A DNA stretch of 64,000 nucleotides from Ruegeria lacuscaerulensis (GCF_013031245.1 NZ_WPZL01000002.1:369043-433042); one strand, 5' to 3'; positions 26,822-36,496 are shown, counted from the first letter of the stretch. Notes: a model not told the origin generated them from the letters alone. Program-made: numbers and translations.

Positions 26822-27465
26822 TCGATGTGACCGCCGGACAGATGCGCGCGCCGATCCAGCCTTGCAGCGATGTCGAGCGAGTGGGTAACCAACAGTAAGG
26901 CAGCGCCCGTATCGGCGACCAGCGACAGCATGAGATCCAGAACATTCGCACTGGCCGTCTCGTCAAGGTTACCCGTTGGTTCATCTGCCAACAACAGTTT
27001 CGGCCGGGCGGCTATGGCACGCCCGATGGCGACGCGCTGTTGCTGCCCGCCGGACAGGTTTTCCGGGTAGCGCCCCAACAGTTCTGACAGTCCCAGTCTT
27101 TCCGCCAGATGAGCCGTCCACTCTTTGTCCTCACGATCCGCCAGCCGGGCGTGAAAGGACAGGTTCTGATCTACCGTCAGGGAGGGGATCAGATTGAATT
27201 GTTGAAAAACAAGCGAAACGCTCTGACGTCGCAAGGCGGCCCGGCCACTGTCGTCCAGAGGTGACAGGGCTGTTCCGTCCAGTGTGATTTCGCCGCCGTC
27301 AAAGCAGTCCAACGCGGCGGCCAAATTAAGCAATGTGCTTTTGCCGCTGCCACTTTCCCCGGTCAGGGCCAGTGTCTGCCGCTGCTCTAGGCTCAGCGAA
27401 ACATCCCTCAGGACAGGACGGCCGCCCGGATAGGATTTCTGAACCTTGTCAATTTTCAGCAGCAT
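26818..27465 (-). CDS. ABC transporter ATP-binding protein (LolD/MacB type, AttE-like)
   Basis: 215 residues starting at ATG 27465 with AGGAA 7 bases upstream, which is preferred over the longer frame to 27501. It has Walker A GESGSGKST, a Q-loop in VFQQFNLIPSLTV, ABC signature LSGGQQQR, Walker B LLLADEPTGNLD and the switch His in LLVTHS. The FQQFNLIP sequence is typical of the LolD/MacB/FtsE subfamily that energises FtsX-type permeases. First gene of a three-gene operon with 4- and 11-base overlaps. Confidence 0.93.
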   Translation of the reverse strand: MLLKIDKVQKSYPGGRPVLRDVSLSLEQRQTLALTGESGSGKSTLLNLAAALDCFDGGEITLDGTALSPLDDSGRAALRRQSVSLVFQQFNLIPSLTVDQNLSFHARLADREDKEWTAHLAERLGLSELLGRYPENLSGGQQQRVAIGRAIAARPKLLLADEPTGNLDETASANVLDLMLSLVADTGAALLLVTHSLDIAARLDRRAHLSGGHIE

Positions 27466-27619
27466 GCAAATTCCTCGGATTGTGCCCGCAACAATGTGCA
27501 ACGCTGCCGCCCAGAGTCCAGCTTGTAGGCATATTCGTTTCCATTCGTCGTCTCCATGGCGCGGGGTTGTCCAATTTCACGTAAACCGCCATTGTGAGAG
27601 GACTTCTCCAAACCGGGAC

Positions 27620-28069
27620 ATGAGAAAATTACTGATGACACTAACGCAGCAGATTGTTTGGGGCAGTATCTATCTGGGCGCATGCTTTCTCATCGAAATC
27701 ATCCTTCTGACATGGTGCACGCAGGTTGTCCGGGTCATGGCCCTGCGCCTGGAAAACAGTAAAAAATTCCTTTCGATTGCCGCGCCGATCTGTATCGCGC
27801 TTGTGTTCATTGTTGCCATTCACACGTTTCAGGTCTGGCTCTGGGCAATTGTATGGGTTTTGGGGGATGTTCTTCCGGATTGGAACTCGGCGCTGTATTT
27901 CTCACTAGTGACATTCACTACCCTTGGTTACGGCGACATAGTCCTGGGTGAGCAGCTGCGCATTTTTGGCGCATTTGCGTCGGTCACGGGGTTGCTGGCG
28001 TTTGGACTGTCGACCGCCTTTATGGTCGCCCTGATGACTCAGGTATTCAAAGAAGAGTTGATGGCTTAG
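27620..28069 (+). CDS. Small K+-channel-like membrane protein
   Basis: 149 residues from ATG 27620; the longer frame from 27446 overlaps the divergent ABC gene and is not favoured. There are three hydrophobic segments (about 10-32, 46-74 and 115-142). Between the last two is a pore loop with the selectivity-filter sequence TFTTLGYGDIVL. This is the Ion_trans_2 (PF07885) pore module. No RCK or cyclic-nucleotide-binding domain is attached. The stop overlaps the convergent cardiolipin synthase stop by 4 bases. Confidence 0.8.
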   Translation: MRKLLMTLTQQIVWGSIYLGACFLIEIILLTWCTQVVRVMALRLENSKKFLSIAAPICIALVFIVAIHTFQVWLWAIVWVLGDVLPDWNSALYFSLVTFTTLGYGDIVLGEQLRIFGAFASVTGLLAFGLSTAFMVALMTQVFKEELMA

Positions 28070-29478
28070 AGGATCGGTGCGAACAGCCGTGCCAACGGTG
28101 ACCCAAACCGGATATAGGCTGGTTGCTCTGGCAGTTTCTTTTTCAGTTCGTAGCTGGATTCGAAATCGGCGCGCAGCATTTTGTCGACAGCGTCAGCCGC
28201 GCGCGGGTCAAAGAACAGCGCCATGGCCTCAAAGTTCAGACGGAATGAGCGGTTGTCCAGATTGGTCGTGCCGACCGCGGCCAGAGTATCGTCGACCACG
28301 AATACCTTCTGGTGCATGAAGCCGTCGGTATACCGGAAGACTCGCGCACCGCAGTCTCTGACTTCGTCAAAATAGGCAAAGGCGGCCAGCCAGGGCAGTC
28401 GATGGTCAATTACCTCAGGCACCAGGATGCGCACGTCCACACCGCGCAGGGCGGCATGTTGAAGCGCTGTCATGATGTCGATGTCCGGCACAAAATAGGG
28501 CGATGCAATCCACAGCCGCTCTTTGGCTTCGGTGATGGCCGCAAAGAACATCATTGCGCCTGTTTCAGTCTCGTCCCCCGGACCTGTCGCCACAAGTAGG
28601 GCGTTCATGTCCTGATCAGATTCAGTTCCGGCCCAGTCCAATTGGTCGATGAGGTCTTCGTCATGGGCCCAGTGCCAGTCTTCGGCAAATATCAACTGCA
28701 ATTGCCGGACGACATGGCCCGTCATCTGAATATGTGTGTCGCGCCAATGGCCGAAAAACGAGTCCTGGCCCAGATATTCGACCCCGACGTTATGCCCGCC
28801 GATGAACCCGGTTTCACCATCAATGATCACGGTTTTGCGGTGATTGCGGTAGTTTAGCTGAAACCGGTTTTGCGGCCCCCGTCGGTCTCGCGGATTGGCA
28901 ATTTCGATCCCGGCTGCGCGCAATGCGTCGAGATATGCGGTCGGCAGGCCGTAACTGCCAACCGAATCCGTCATAAAGCGCACGGACACTCCGCGTTCGG
29001 CAGCAGCGATCAGCTTGGCCTGCAACTGTTTGCCCAGAGTATCGTCACGCACGATGTAAAATTGGATCAGGATGTAATTCTGCGCTGCATCTATCGCCTG
29101 AAAAATGGCGTCGAAGGTGGCCTGCCCGTCGATCAGCAGTTCGGCGCCATTGCCGCGTGATACCGGCAGATGCGCCAGAACCTCGAATGGCCGTGGATTG
29201 ATGGCCATCGAGTCGGGATCGGGTTTGGAGAAATCCGCAAAGGTTTTGATGCCTTCGACCACTCTCTCGCTGTGTTTGCGGGCGATGCGATAACCCCGGA
29301 ACCTGTGGTGTCCCAGAAACAGATAGAGGGGTACGCCGAAGAATGGGGCCGAGATCAGAAAGACCACCCATCCGACCGCACCCTGCGGCGTGCGCGCGGT
29401 CTGCGCCGCGCGTATCGAAAAGACCACGGCCGTCACGTAAAGGGAGAAGACGAGCGCGGAAACAAGCAGTGTCCACAT
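28066..29478 (-). CDS. Cardiolipin synthase, phospholipase D family
   Basis: 470 residues. Two N-terminal membrane helices (about 2-22 and 33-55, with the PFFGVPLYLFLGHHRFRG signature of ClsA-type enzymes) are followed by two HKD motifs. The first is HRKTVIIDGETGFIGGHN (near residue 215) and the second HQKVFVVDDTLAAVGTTNLD (near 390). They form phosphatidyl-enzyme intermediates to join two phosphatidylglycerols into cardiolipin. It acts at the cytoplasmic membrane. No co-transcribed gene is obvious; the HAD phosphatase upstream is 23 bases away, so read-through is possible. Confidence 0.9.
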   Translation of the reverse strand: MWTLLVSALVFSLYVTAVVFSIRAAQTARTPQGAVGWVVFLISAPFFGVPLYLFLGHHRFRGYRIARKHSERVVEGIKTFADFSKPDPDSMAINPRPFEVLAHLPVSRGNGAELLIDGQATFDAIFQAIDAAQNYILIQFYIVRDDTLGKQLQAKLIAAAERGVSVRFMTDSVGSYGLPTAYLDALRAAGIEIANPRDRRGPQNRFQLNYRNHRKTVIIDGETGFIGGHNVGVEYLGQDSFFGHWRDTHIQMTGHVVRQLQLIFAEDWHWAHDEDLIDQLDWAGTESDQDMNALLVATGPGDETETGAMMFFAAITEAKERLWIASPYFVPDIDIMTALQHAALRGVDVRILVPEVIDHRLPWLAAFAYFDEVRDCGARVFRYTDGFMHQKVFVVDDTLAAVGTTNLDNRSFRLNFEAMALFFDPRAADAVDKMLRADFESSYELKKKLPEQPAYIRFGSPLARLFAPIL

Positions 29479-29501
29479 GGGGTTATCGGTCTCTGAGTTT
29501 C

Positions 29502-30476
29502 TTAGTTGGCCCCAGTGTAGATGCGATCCCAGTCCTGCGCCATATCAACAATGACCCACCCCAAATCGGGGCCTTTGTCCAGCCCGTCGACCAGCTTTCC
29601 GATCGGGCTTTCGCGGTCATAGGCCCATTCCCGCTCGGCATCTGTATGATGCACCAGGACACCCAGTCGGGGGCCTTCGCCCGCAGTGGTCCATTCCAGC
29701 ATGGCGAAGTCACCGTCCGAATTCCCACCGGCCAGAATAGGGCGCCTGCCAATGGTGCGCTCGATATTGATCGGTTTGCCTTCTTTGTCGTCTACAAAGG
29801 CGATGCCAGGGGCTTTGATGACGGCAGGTGCGTCACCGTCGGCCTCGTAGGTCGTAGCTGTGTAGGTGCCCAGTACCTGCTCGGGCGGGATGCCATAGGC
29901 GTCTTCGGCAAACACTCGCATGAAGTGCAAACCGCCGCCTGAGACGATATAGGTTCGAAACCCTTCATCTCGCAGATAGCGCAGCAGTTCCACCATCGGC
30001 TGATAGGTCATCTGGTCATAGGGCAAGCCGGTGTCCGGGTGCCGCGCGGTCTGCAGCCAGTCGGCGACAGCGACTTGAAATTCTTCGACGGTGATACCGG
30101 AATGCGAGGCGTTCAGGATTTCGATCAAGGCGTCGTGCCCGCCATCGACAATTGCCTGCACGTCACCCTGGGCAGCGGCTTCCAGCGTTGGGCTGGTCAG
30201 AATCGAAGGGTCTGCTTCGGCCAATTCCGCAAGGCGGTCCATGGCGAAAGTCAGTTGAAAATACACGGGCTGCTCAGCCCAAAGCGTCCCGTCATTGTCG
30301 AACACCGCAATACGCGCAGGCGGAGTGACATAGTCCGCGCTGTCGGGATCAGTGACCGTTTCGACAAAAGTGATGATCCGGTCGCGGGTTTCGGTGTCAT
30401 TCCAACTTGGAAGAGGATCCGCGACGGCCAGCATTGGGGCTGCTGAAACAAATGCAGCAAGAAAGATGCGCAGCAT
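29502..30476 (-). CDS. Periplasmic HAD-superfamily phosphatase
   Basis: 324 residues from ATG 30476 (AGGAA 8 bases upstream; the upstream extension to 30518 is discounted). A signal peptide covers about residues 1-18. HAD motif I is FDNDGTLW (catalytic Asp pair), motif II is around YIVSGGG, the motif III lysine is probably in VIKAPG, and motif IV is GGNSDGDFAMLEW. The long helical insertion between motifs I and II is a C1-type cap, as in phosphoserine-phosphatase-like enzymes. Substrate unknown. It follows the sulfatase gene at 73 bases with a hairpin between, so a shared operon for degrading an exported or environmental ester is plausible. Confidence 0.82.
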   Translation of the reverse strand: MLRIFLAAFVSAAPMLAVADPLPSWNDTETRDRIITFVETVTDPDSADYVTPPARIAVFDNDGTLWAEQPVYFQLTFAMDRLAELAEADPSILTSPTLEAAAQGDVQAIVDGGHDALIEILNASHSGITVEEFQVAVADWLQTARHPDTGLPYDQMTYQPMVELLRYLRDEGFRTYIVSGGGLHFMRVFAEDAYGIPPEQVLGTYTATTYEADGDAPAVIKAPGIAFVDDKEGKPINIERTIGRRPILAGGNSDGDFAMLEWTTAGEGPRLGVLVHHTDAEREWAYDRESPIGKLVDGLDKGPDLGWVIVDMAQDWDRIYTGAN

Positions 30477-30502
30477 GTCTAAATTTCCTTGTTTGTAACG
30501 GC

Positions 30503-30528
30503 AGAGGCCGCATTGCACTGCGGCCTCT
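30503..30528 (-). terminator. Perfect 10-bp stem-loop between sulfatase and phosphatase genes
   Basis: AGAGGCCGCA at 30503-30512 is complementary to TGCGGCCTCT at 30519-30528 with a 6-base loop. No T-tract follows on the coding strand, so partial termination or mRNA processing between the two genes is more likely than complete stop. Confidence 0.6.
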
Positions 30529-30549
30529 GATAAACTGCAGACGCCCGCC

Positions 30550-32151
30550 TTAGTTTGACGTCGGAGTAGAAAGTTTGTTCATGACCTGATCCAAACTGAA
30601 GCTGGCTGCTTTCTGGCGCGGCGGAAATTCCTGGAAGGTGCTGAGGAAGCTCCCAACATATTGCTGGGCGGGAACCAGGAAATAAACGCGGTCGATCATC
30701 CAGTCATAATAGGTATTCGACGTGCGGTATCCGCGCTCATAGGGATCGCGGCGCAGGTTTACGATGATCGGCACGCGCAGTTCCGTAAACGGCTCCATCC
30801 ACGCACGCAGGGTCGCCCATGCTTTCTGCTCAAGGAAGATCAGTTTCCAATCGTCGAAGCGCAGCGCCGACAGGTCGCCGTCATCAGTGAAATAGAAAAT
30901 CTCACGACGCGGGCTTTCGGTGGTTTCTCCGGTCAGCAGAGGCAGGATGTTGTAGCCGTCCAGATGCACCTTGTAGTCGCGGCCCATCGCAGCCGATGAA
31001 TACCCGGCCATCAGCTTGTCCTTGATCTCCGGATCACCGGCGACGGCCAGATAGGTCGGCAGCCAGTCCATATGATGGACGATCTCGTTGGTGACAGAAC
31101 CGGGCTCGATCTTACCGGGCCAGCGCACCATGGACGGAACCCGCCAACCACCTTCCCAGTTGGTGTTCTTCTCGCCCCAGAACGGGGTCGACGCCGCGTC
31201 CGGCCATGTGTTGTAATGCGGGCCGTTGTCGGTGGAGTAATGGACGATGGTATTCTCGGCGATGCCAAGCTCATCCAGCAGGTCCAGAAGCTGACCGACC
31301 TGCATGTCATGTTCGATCATGCCGGCGGTATATTCATCGGCAACGCGACCGATCATCTCATTGGCCTGTTCGCGCATCTCTTCTTTGACGTGGGTGCGGA
31401 AATGCATCCGTGTACCGTTCCACCAGACATAGAAGGGGGTTCCGTTCTGGTTGGCCTCGCGGATGAACTCAATCGCGGCTTCCAGGGTTTCCTCATCCAC
31501 GGTTTCCATACGCTTTCGGGTCAACGGGCCGGTGTCTTCAATCGGGCCGCCCGCGGTTGAGCGGATGACGCCACGTGGACCGTAAGCTTCGCGGAAGGTT
31601 CGCCCATCGGGAAGAATGGCATCGCCGGGATAATCCTTATGCTCGGGCTCTTCTTCGGCATTCAGGTGGTATAAATTGCCAAAAAACTTATCAAAACCGT
31701 GGTTTGTCGGCAGATGCTCATCCCGGTCTCCCAGGTGATTTTTGCCGAACTGCCCGGTGACATAACCATGGTCCTTCAGTAGCCCTGCGATGGTCGGGTC
31801 TTCAACCTGCATGCCTTCTTTGGCGCCGGGCAGGCCGACTTTGGACAGACCGGTGCGAAACACCGATTGCCCCATAATGTAAGAAGACCGTCCGGCGGTG
31901 CAGGATTGCTCACCGTAATAATCGGTGAAAATCATTCCCTCCTCGGCGACGCGGTCGATGTTGGGCGTTCTGTAACCCATCAGACCCATCGTGTAGGCCG
32001 AGATATTGGACTGGCCGATATCATCCCCCCAAATGACAAGGATGTTGGGTTTCTGATCCTGCGCCCATGCAGGGATGGCGAGGCACGCAGCAAAGGTGGC
32101 CGCGGCGAGTTTGGATATCCATTTTGTTGGGGTCACATCTGGTGGCGACAT
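30550..32151 (-). CDS. Periplasmic arylsulfatase-family hydrolase
   Basis: 533 residues with AGGAG before ATG 32151 and a signal peptide to about residue 30. The metal-binding start NILVIWGDDIG (Asp43, Asp44) and the active-site motif CTAGR (Cys84-Arg88) identify a formylglycine-type sulfatase. Later YSTDNGPH and GWRVPSMVRWPG are standard sulfatase segments. Position 3 of the active motif is Ala instead of the usual Pro. The enzyme would remove sulfate from an ester in the periplasm. No maturase gene is in the window. Distance to the next gene (HAD) suggests co-transcription. Confidence 0.9.
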   Translation of the reverse strand: MSPPDVTPTKWISKLAAATFAACLAIPAWAQDQKPNILVIWGDDIGQSNISAYTMGLMGYRTPNIDRVAEEGMIFTDYYGEQSCTAGRSSYIMGQSVFRTGLSKVGLPGAKEGMQVEDPTIAGLLKDHGYVTGQFGKNHLGDRDEHLPTNHGFDKFFGNLYHLNAEEEPEHKDYPGDAILPDGRTFREAYGPRGVIRSTAGGPIEDTGPLTRKRMETVDEETLEAAIEFIREANQNGTPFYVWWNGTRMHFRTHVKEEMREQANEMIGRVADEYTAGMIEHDMQVGQLLDLLDELGIAENTIVHYSTDNGPHYNTWPDAASTPFWGEKNTNWEGGWRVPSMVRWPGKIEPGSVTNEIVHHMDWLPTYLAVAGDPEIKDKLMAGYSSAAMGRDYKVHLDGYNILPLLTGETTESPRREIFYFTDDGDLSALRFDDWKLIFLEQKAWATLRAWMEPFTELRVPIIVNLRRDPYERGYRTSNTYYDWMIDRVYFLVPAQQYVGSFLSTFQEFPPRQKAASFSLDQVMNKLSTPTSN

Positions 32152-32366
32152 GGAAAGCTCCTAAAAATATGGGCCTATTGGGGCCGCTTTCAAATCGACG
32201 ACGTCGCATTGGCACCGTCGTAAACTGCCAAATTCCCAACATTAATTTGTTATTATTCGGGATCCTCAAATGCAGGCGGTCGAAGGCTTCGACGCCATTT
32301 CGCTTAACACATATAGAAAACTAAATATACAGGTTTGACCGCATTCTTAATCCAGGCGGTTCGGGT

Positions 32367-33467
32367 TTAAGCGGCGCTTTCGGGTGCGTTCTGGTCATCT
32401 CCTAATCGACCATCCAAAGACATCAGGACGGCAACAGGGCGCAACGCGGGGACATGGCTAAAAACGATCAGGATGCAGACCGTCAGGGGAACGCTTAGAA
32501 ATGCGCCGATCAGGCCCCAGACCGTGGTCCAGAACATCAATGCCAGAATGACCAGGAAGGTGGACATGTTCAGCGAACGGCCCAGCAAGGCGGGATCAAG
32601 AAAATTGCCGATCAGAAACTGAAGTGTGCCACACCCGATTACAATGATCAGAAATGGTCCAACACTTTCAAACTGAACCAGTGCGATCATTGACGGGAAA
32701 ATTACAGCGATGATCGACCCGATCGAAGGAATGAAGTTCAGGGCGAAGGTCAGAACCGCCCAGGTCTCGGCATATTCGAGCCCAAGCATCTTAAAGACCG
32801 AATAGCTGATGCCTGCCGTGATCAGGCTGATAAAGGTTTTTACTCCGACATAGCGTTGCAGGCTGAACGAGATCGCATCGAGAATGGACGCGAATTCCGC
32901 GCCCGTCATCGGATCGCCCGCCGCCAGTTGTATCTTTTTCCGAAAGGCCAGCCGTTCGGCCATCAGGAACGCCACGTAGAGGCTGATCAGAAAGAACTGG
33001 TTCAGCAGGGATGTGGCGCTGCCAAGTAAAACGCGTGCAACGTAGGACATGTCTATGCTGACAAGGTTGTCCCGGATGAACGATGTCACGTCGTTGCCAA
33101 CCAAACCGGCGATACGATTAACGGCTCCGTCAAACTGGTCTTCGTAGGTGCTGATGGATCGGGCAAACTGCGTTGCCTGGCTGCCCAGAATATACATGAT
33201 CACAAACAGGCCAGCCAAAACGACCGTTACACCCGCGAGGTTCGCCAGCCAAACCGGTGCGCGTGATATGGCAATTATTCTGTCGCTGAGGGCGATGATC
33301 AGTACATTGACCAAAAGTGCCATGGTCAGCGGTATAAGAAACGCGGCCCCGGCGTATAATCCCAGAATCATCAACGTTGCCACAATGGACACATCCCGGA
33401 CCACGGAAAGTCTGAGTTTTGTGGGTGTCGCTGTGTCGTTTTTGTCCAGAGTCATAGGTTGGCCCAT
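32367..33467 (-). CDS. AI-2E (PerM/TqsA) family permease
   Basis: About 366 residues from ATG 33467; ATG 33455 and a GTG at 33527 are alternatives, as none has a clear ribosome site. It has about eight membrane helices. N-terminal paired helices flank a periplasmic stretch, and the C-terminal half carries ALNFIPSIGSIIAVIFPSMIAL and later LMFWTTVWGLIGAFLSVPLTV. These are highly typical of PF01594 proteins. Family members act as exporters or antiporters; the autoinducer-2 link applies to only some, so substrate is left open. Divergent from the YihY gene. Confidence 0.85.
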   Translation of the reverse strand: MGQPMTLDKNDTATPTKLRLSVVRDVSIVATLMILGLYAGAAFLIPLTMALLVNVLIIALSDRIIAISRAPVWLANLAGVTVVLAGLFVIMYILGSQATQFARSISTYEDQFDGAVNRIAGLVGNDVTSFIRDNLVSIDMSYVARVLLGSATSLLNQFFLISLYVAFLMAERLAFRKKIQLAAGDPMTGAEFASILDAISFSLQRYVGVKTFISLITAGISYSVFKMLGLEYAETWAVLTFALNFIPSIGSIIAVIFPSMIALVQFESVGPFLIIVIGCGTLQFLIGNFLDPALLGRSLNMSTFLVILALMFWTTVWGLIGAFLSVPLTVCILIVFSHVPALRPVAVLMSLDGRLGDDQNAPESAA

Positions 33468-33633
33468 TTCAGGAACTGCACGTCGCGTGGATTTGCCATC
33501 AGAGTGTGCTTTCAGCCGATCCTGCACAGCCGGGCCGGATTATGCAATGCGGCCAGATGTTTGTAAGAGATTATTTGCGTAACATGCGGTTTTGCCGGTT
33601 CTTCCAATGATGCAGGCAGGCTAGGCTTTGGGG

Positions 33634-34500
33634 ATGAGCGTGCGATTGATTCCCTTTTTTGGCCGGCCTGTTCAGGCGCTTTGGGTGGCGGTTGTCCGTT
33701 TTGACGCCAAAAACGGCTTTGTCATGAGCAGTCATGTTGCCATGTCGCTGATGCTGGCGCTGTTCCCCTTTGTCCTATTTACCGTGGCGTTGGCCGGGGC
33801 ATTGTCGCAGGACTATGTCACCGACGAGTTGATCGAACTGATCTTCGGTGCCTGGCCGAGTGATGTGGCAGGGCCGATCGTGGCCGAACTGCGATCCGTT
33901 CTGGCCGAGTCGGGTTCCGGCGTTATCACGCTGGGCGGTTTGCTGGCGGTGTTTTTCGCCTCGAATGGGGTCATGGCCGTGCGCAAGGCAATGAACCAAG
34001 CCTATCACGATCGTGACAGCTGGCCCTTCTGGAAAACGCGGTTGCTGTGTTTTGGCCTGGTCATCATAGGGGGCATTACCATTCTGATCATCGCAGCCGT
34101 CGAAGTTGTTTTGCCGGTCTACACGCAACTTGTCTCGGAAAAGACGGATGTGAACGTGTCAGAGTGGTTATCCGTGGACCGGCTTCGCTGGACTTTCACG
34201 GTGGCAGTTCCTGCTGGTGTTGTCGTTTTGGCGCACCTGATCCTGCCAACGGGGCGCCACAAGTTACGGCAGATTCTGCCGGGCGTTCTGCTCACGCTGG
34301 CGCTCTGGGCAGCAGGCGGGTGGGGGTTTTCGGTCTATATCGCACAATTTGCCACATACAGCGCCACTTATGCAGGGTTGGCAGGGGTAATGGCTGCTTT
34401 GATCTTTTTGTATCTTTGTGCGGCGATACTGATCCTTGGCGCCGAATACAACGGAGCTCTGATGGATCTGGAGAGTGACCCGGAAGGAGCCACGCAGTGA
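33634..34500 (+). CDS. YihY/BrkB family membrane protein
   Basis: 288 residues with six helices (about 38-60, 90-112, 138-162, 186-210, 218-242 and 245-275). The segment FFASNGVMAVRKAMNQAYH is the best-conserved signature of PF03631. The family was once called RNase BN in error, and its real function is not established. Its stop overlaps the GTG start of the multiheme cytochrome by 4 bases (GTGA), so the two are translated together. Upstream ribosome site is weak. Confidence 0.85.
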   Translation: MSVRLIPFFGRPVQALWVAVVRFDAKNGFVMSSHVAMSLMLALFPFVLFTVALAGALSQDYVTDELIELIFGAWPSDVAGPIVAELRSVLAESGSGVITLGGLLAVFFASNGVMAVRKAMNQAYHDRDSWPFWKTRLLCFGLVIIGGITILIIAAVEVVLPVYTQLVSEKTDVNVSEWLSVDRLRWTFTVAVPAGVVVLAHLILPTGRHKLRQILPGVLLTLALWAAGGWGFSVYIAQFATYSATYAGLAGVMAALIFLYLCAAILILGAEYNGALMDLESDPEGATQ

Positions 34501-36398
34501 GACTTGCAGCCCTATTGGTGTGGCTGTTCGCGCCTTTTTACGCATTCGCCCAATCCCCCGCCTATGTCGGCTCTGCTCAATGTGTGGATTGTCACGCGGA
34601 GGAAGCAGAGGCATGGTCAACCTCCCATCATGCGCTGGCGTGGACGCAGGTCGATGCAGGGCACGTTGCCGCGAATTTTGACGGCACGCGCTTTGATCAT
34701 GACGGTATGTCCGTGGAATTCGTCAGATCGGACGACGCACTGCAGGCCCACGTGACAGAAAAAGACGGCGAAACCACTCTTTACGGCGTGCACTCGGTTG
34801 TCGGCATTGAACCCTTGCAGCAATACCTGCTCGAAACCGAACCCGGCAGATTACAGAGTTTTGATGTTGTCTGGGACACCGAACAACAGCGCTGGTATCA
34901 TTTGTATCCGGATCAGAATCTGCCACCGGATGACGGCCTGCATTGGACTGGACCATACAAAAACTGGAACGCTCGCTGCGCCGAGTGTCACGCCACAGGG
35001 TTTGAAAAGAAATACGATGCACAGACGCGCAATTACAGCTCGGTTCAGGCGGAAATTGGAGTGGGATGTGAGTCGTGCCATGGTCCCGGCTCGGCACATA
35101 TCGACTGGACCAAGGGGCAGAGCGTTGCCGACGACCTGAACGAATTCGGGTTCACCATGAACTGGGGCAAAGGGCAAGCCGAGACGGAAATCCAGCAATG
35201 CGCCGGTTGCCATTCCCGGCGCGAGGCACATGGGGAAGGCAACCCGCTTCCCGGAACCCCTTATCATGACGCTTATAACCTGGCAGTGCTCCGCCCTGGT
35301 CTCTATCACCCCGACGGCCAGATTTTGGATGAGGTCTACGTCTACGGTTCGTTCCTTCAATCCAAGATGTATGCAAAAGGCGTCGGGTGTACGAATTGTC
35401 ATGAGCCACATAGCGCGGAACTGAAGGCTGACGGGAACGGTGTTTGCACCCAGTGCCATTCTGTTGCCGCCAATCCGGACTTTCCCTCGTTGACGGCAAG
35501 GGATTACGATACGCCCGAACATCATCATCACCCGGAAAACAGCGATGGTGCGCAGTGCAAATCCTGTCACATGATCGAGCGCGTCTATATGGGCGTCGAT
35601 GACCGACGCGATCACAGTTTCCGCATACCCCGCCCTGACATGGGAATGGGAGAAGATGCCTGCACAGATTGCCATGAAGATCAGGATCAGGATTGGGCGG
35701 CGCAGCAGATTGAGCAGTGGTTTCCGGCTTCTGAGCAGAGGGGCGCGCATTTTGGGACTGCGTTTCAGGCGGTCGCAACCGGGCAAGCCGATGGGCCGGA
35801 CGATCTGCTTGGAATTGCGACCGACCCAGGCATGGCCGGGATCGTGCGCGCCACGGCCGCTTTCCTGCTGCAACCCTTCGGCTCGGCCGAGGTTGCTGCA
35901 AAAACGGCCTCATTGCTGACCGACGAAGACCCCTTGGTTCGCGCCAACGCGGTGCCGTTGCAACGTCAGGCCGCGTTGCCCGAACGGATGCAACGCCTCG
36001 AACCCTTGTTGTCCGACCCGATGCGCAATGTTCGTATTTCAGCCGCAAAAGAATTCCTGACCGTACCGGGGCAGGCCCTTACCCCGGAACAGCAAGCGCT
36101 TGTCGGGCAGGGGATGGACGAGTGGCAGTCGGCCATTTCGCATCGTCTGGATTTTCCGGAAACGCATCTGGTTCTGGGTGGAATGGCCCTGACGTTTCGC
36201 AACGCGCCCGCTGCTGAGCGCGCGTTCCGCGAGGTTGTCACGTTGGACCCGCAGCGCGCCGAGGCCTGGCCCATGCTGGTGCAGCTGGCTCAGATCAATC
36301 GTGGCCCCGAGGCCGCGCGGGAGATGCTGCGTGAGGGCCTGGCCCGACTGCCAAAGGACCCGGGATTGCTGCAGCTCAAGGCTCAACTTGGCCCCTGA
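34497..36398 (+). CDS. Octaheme c-type cytochrome with C-terminal TPR/HEAT-like repeats
   Basis: 633 residues from GTG 34497 with AAGGAG upstream. Signal peptide about 1-19, then eight CxxCH motifs: CVDCH, CAECH, CESCH, CAGCH, CTNCH, CTQCH, CKSCH, CTDCH. The arrangement (first motif near residue 29, extra His such as HHALAW) matches cytochrome c554-like multihemes. After about residue 430 there are HEAT-like helices (RANAVPLQRQAALPERM) and then two TPR-like units near the C-terminus. It is periplasmic electron transfer, substrate not known. Co-translation with a YihY protein is unusual. Confidence 0.9.
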   Translation: MRLAALLVWLFAPFYAFAQSPAYVGSAQCVDCHAEEAEAWSTSHHALAWTQVDAGHVAANFDGTRFDHDGMSVEFVRSDDALQAHVTEKDGETTLYGVHSVVGIEPLQQYLLETEPGRLQSFDVVWDTEQQRWYHLYPDQNLPPDDGLHWTGPYKNWNARCAECHATGFEKKYDAQTRNYSSVQAEIGVGCESCHGPGSAHIDWTKGQSVADDLNEFGFTMNWGKGQAETEIQQCAGCHSRREAHGEGNPLPGTPYHDAYNLAVLRPGLYHPDGQILDEVYVYGSFLQSKMYAKGVGCTNCHEPHSAELKADGNGVCTQCHSVAANPDFPSLTARDYDTPEHHHHPENSDGAQCKSCHMIERVYMGVDDRRDHSFRIPRPDMGMGEDACTDCHEDQDQDWAAQQIEQWFPASEQRGAHFGTAFQAVATGQADGPDDLLGIATDPGMAGIVRATAAFLLQPFGSAEVAAKTASLLTDEDPLVRANAVPLQRQAALPERMQRLEPLLSDPMRNVRISAAKEFLTVPGQALTPEQQALVGQGMDEWQSAISHRLDFPETHLVLGGMALTFRNAPAAERAFREVVTLDPQRAEAWPMLVQLAQINRGPEAAREMLREGLARLPKDPGLLQLKAQLGP

Positions 36399-36496
36399 AA
36401 CGGCATGGCGCGGCCCGGTTTGCGCCACGATCACGGCAAACTTCCAGGTTATCGATGACGGCAAGGTGGAAACGTAACCCGACTTGCAGGGGACCC

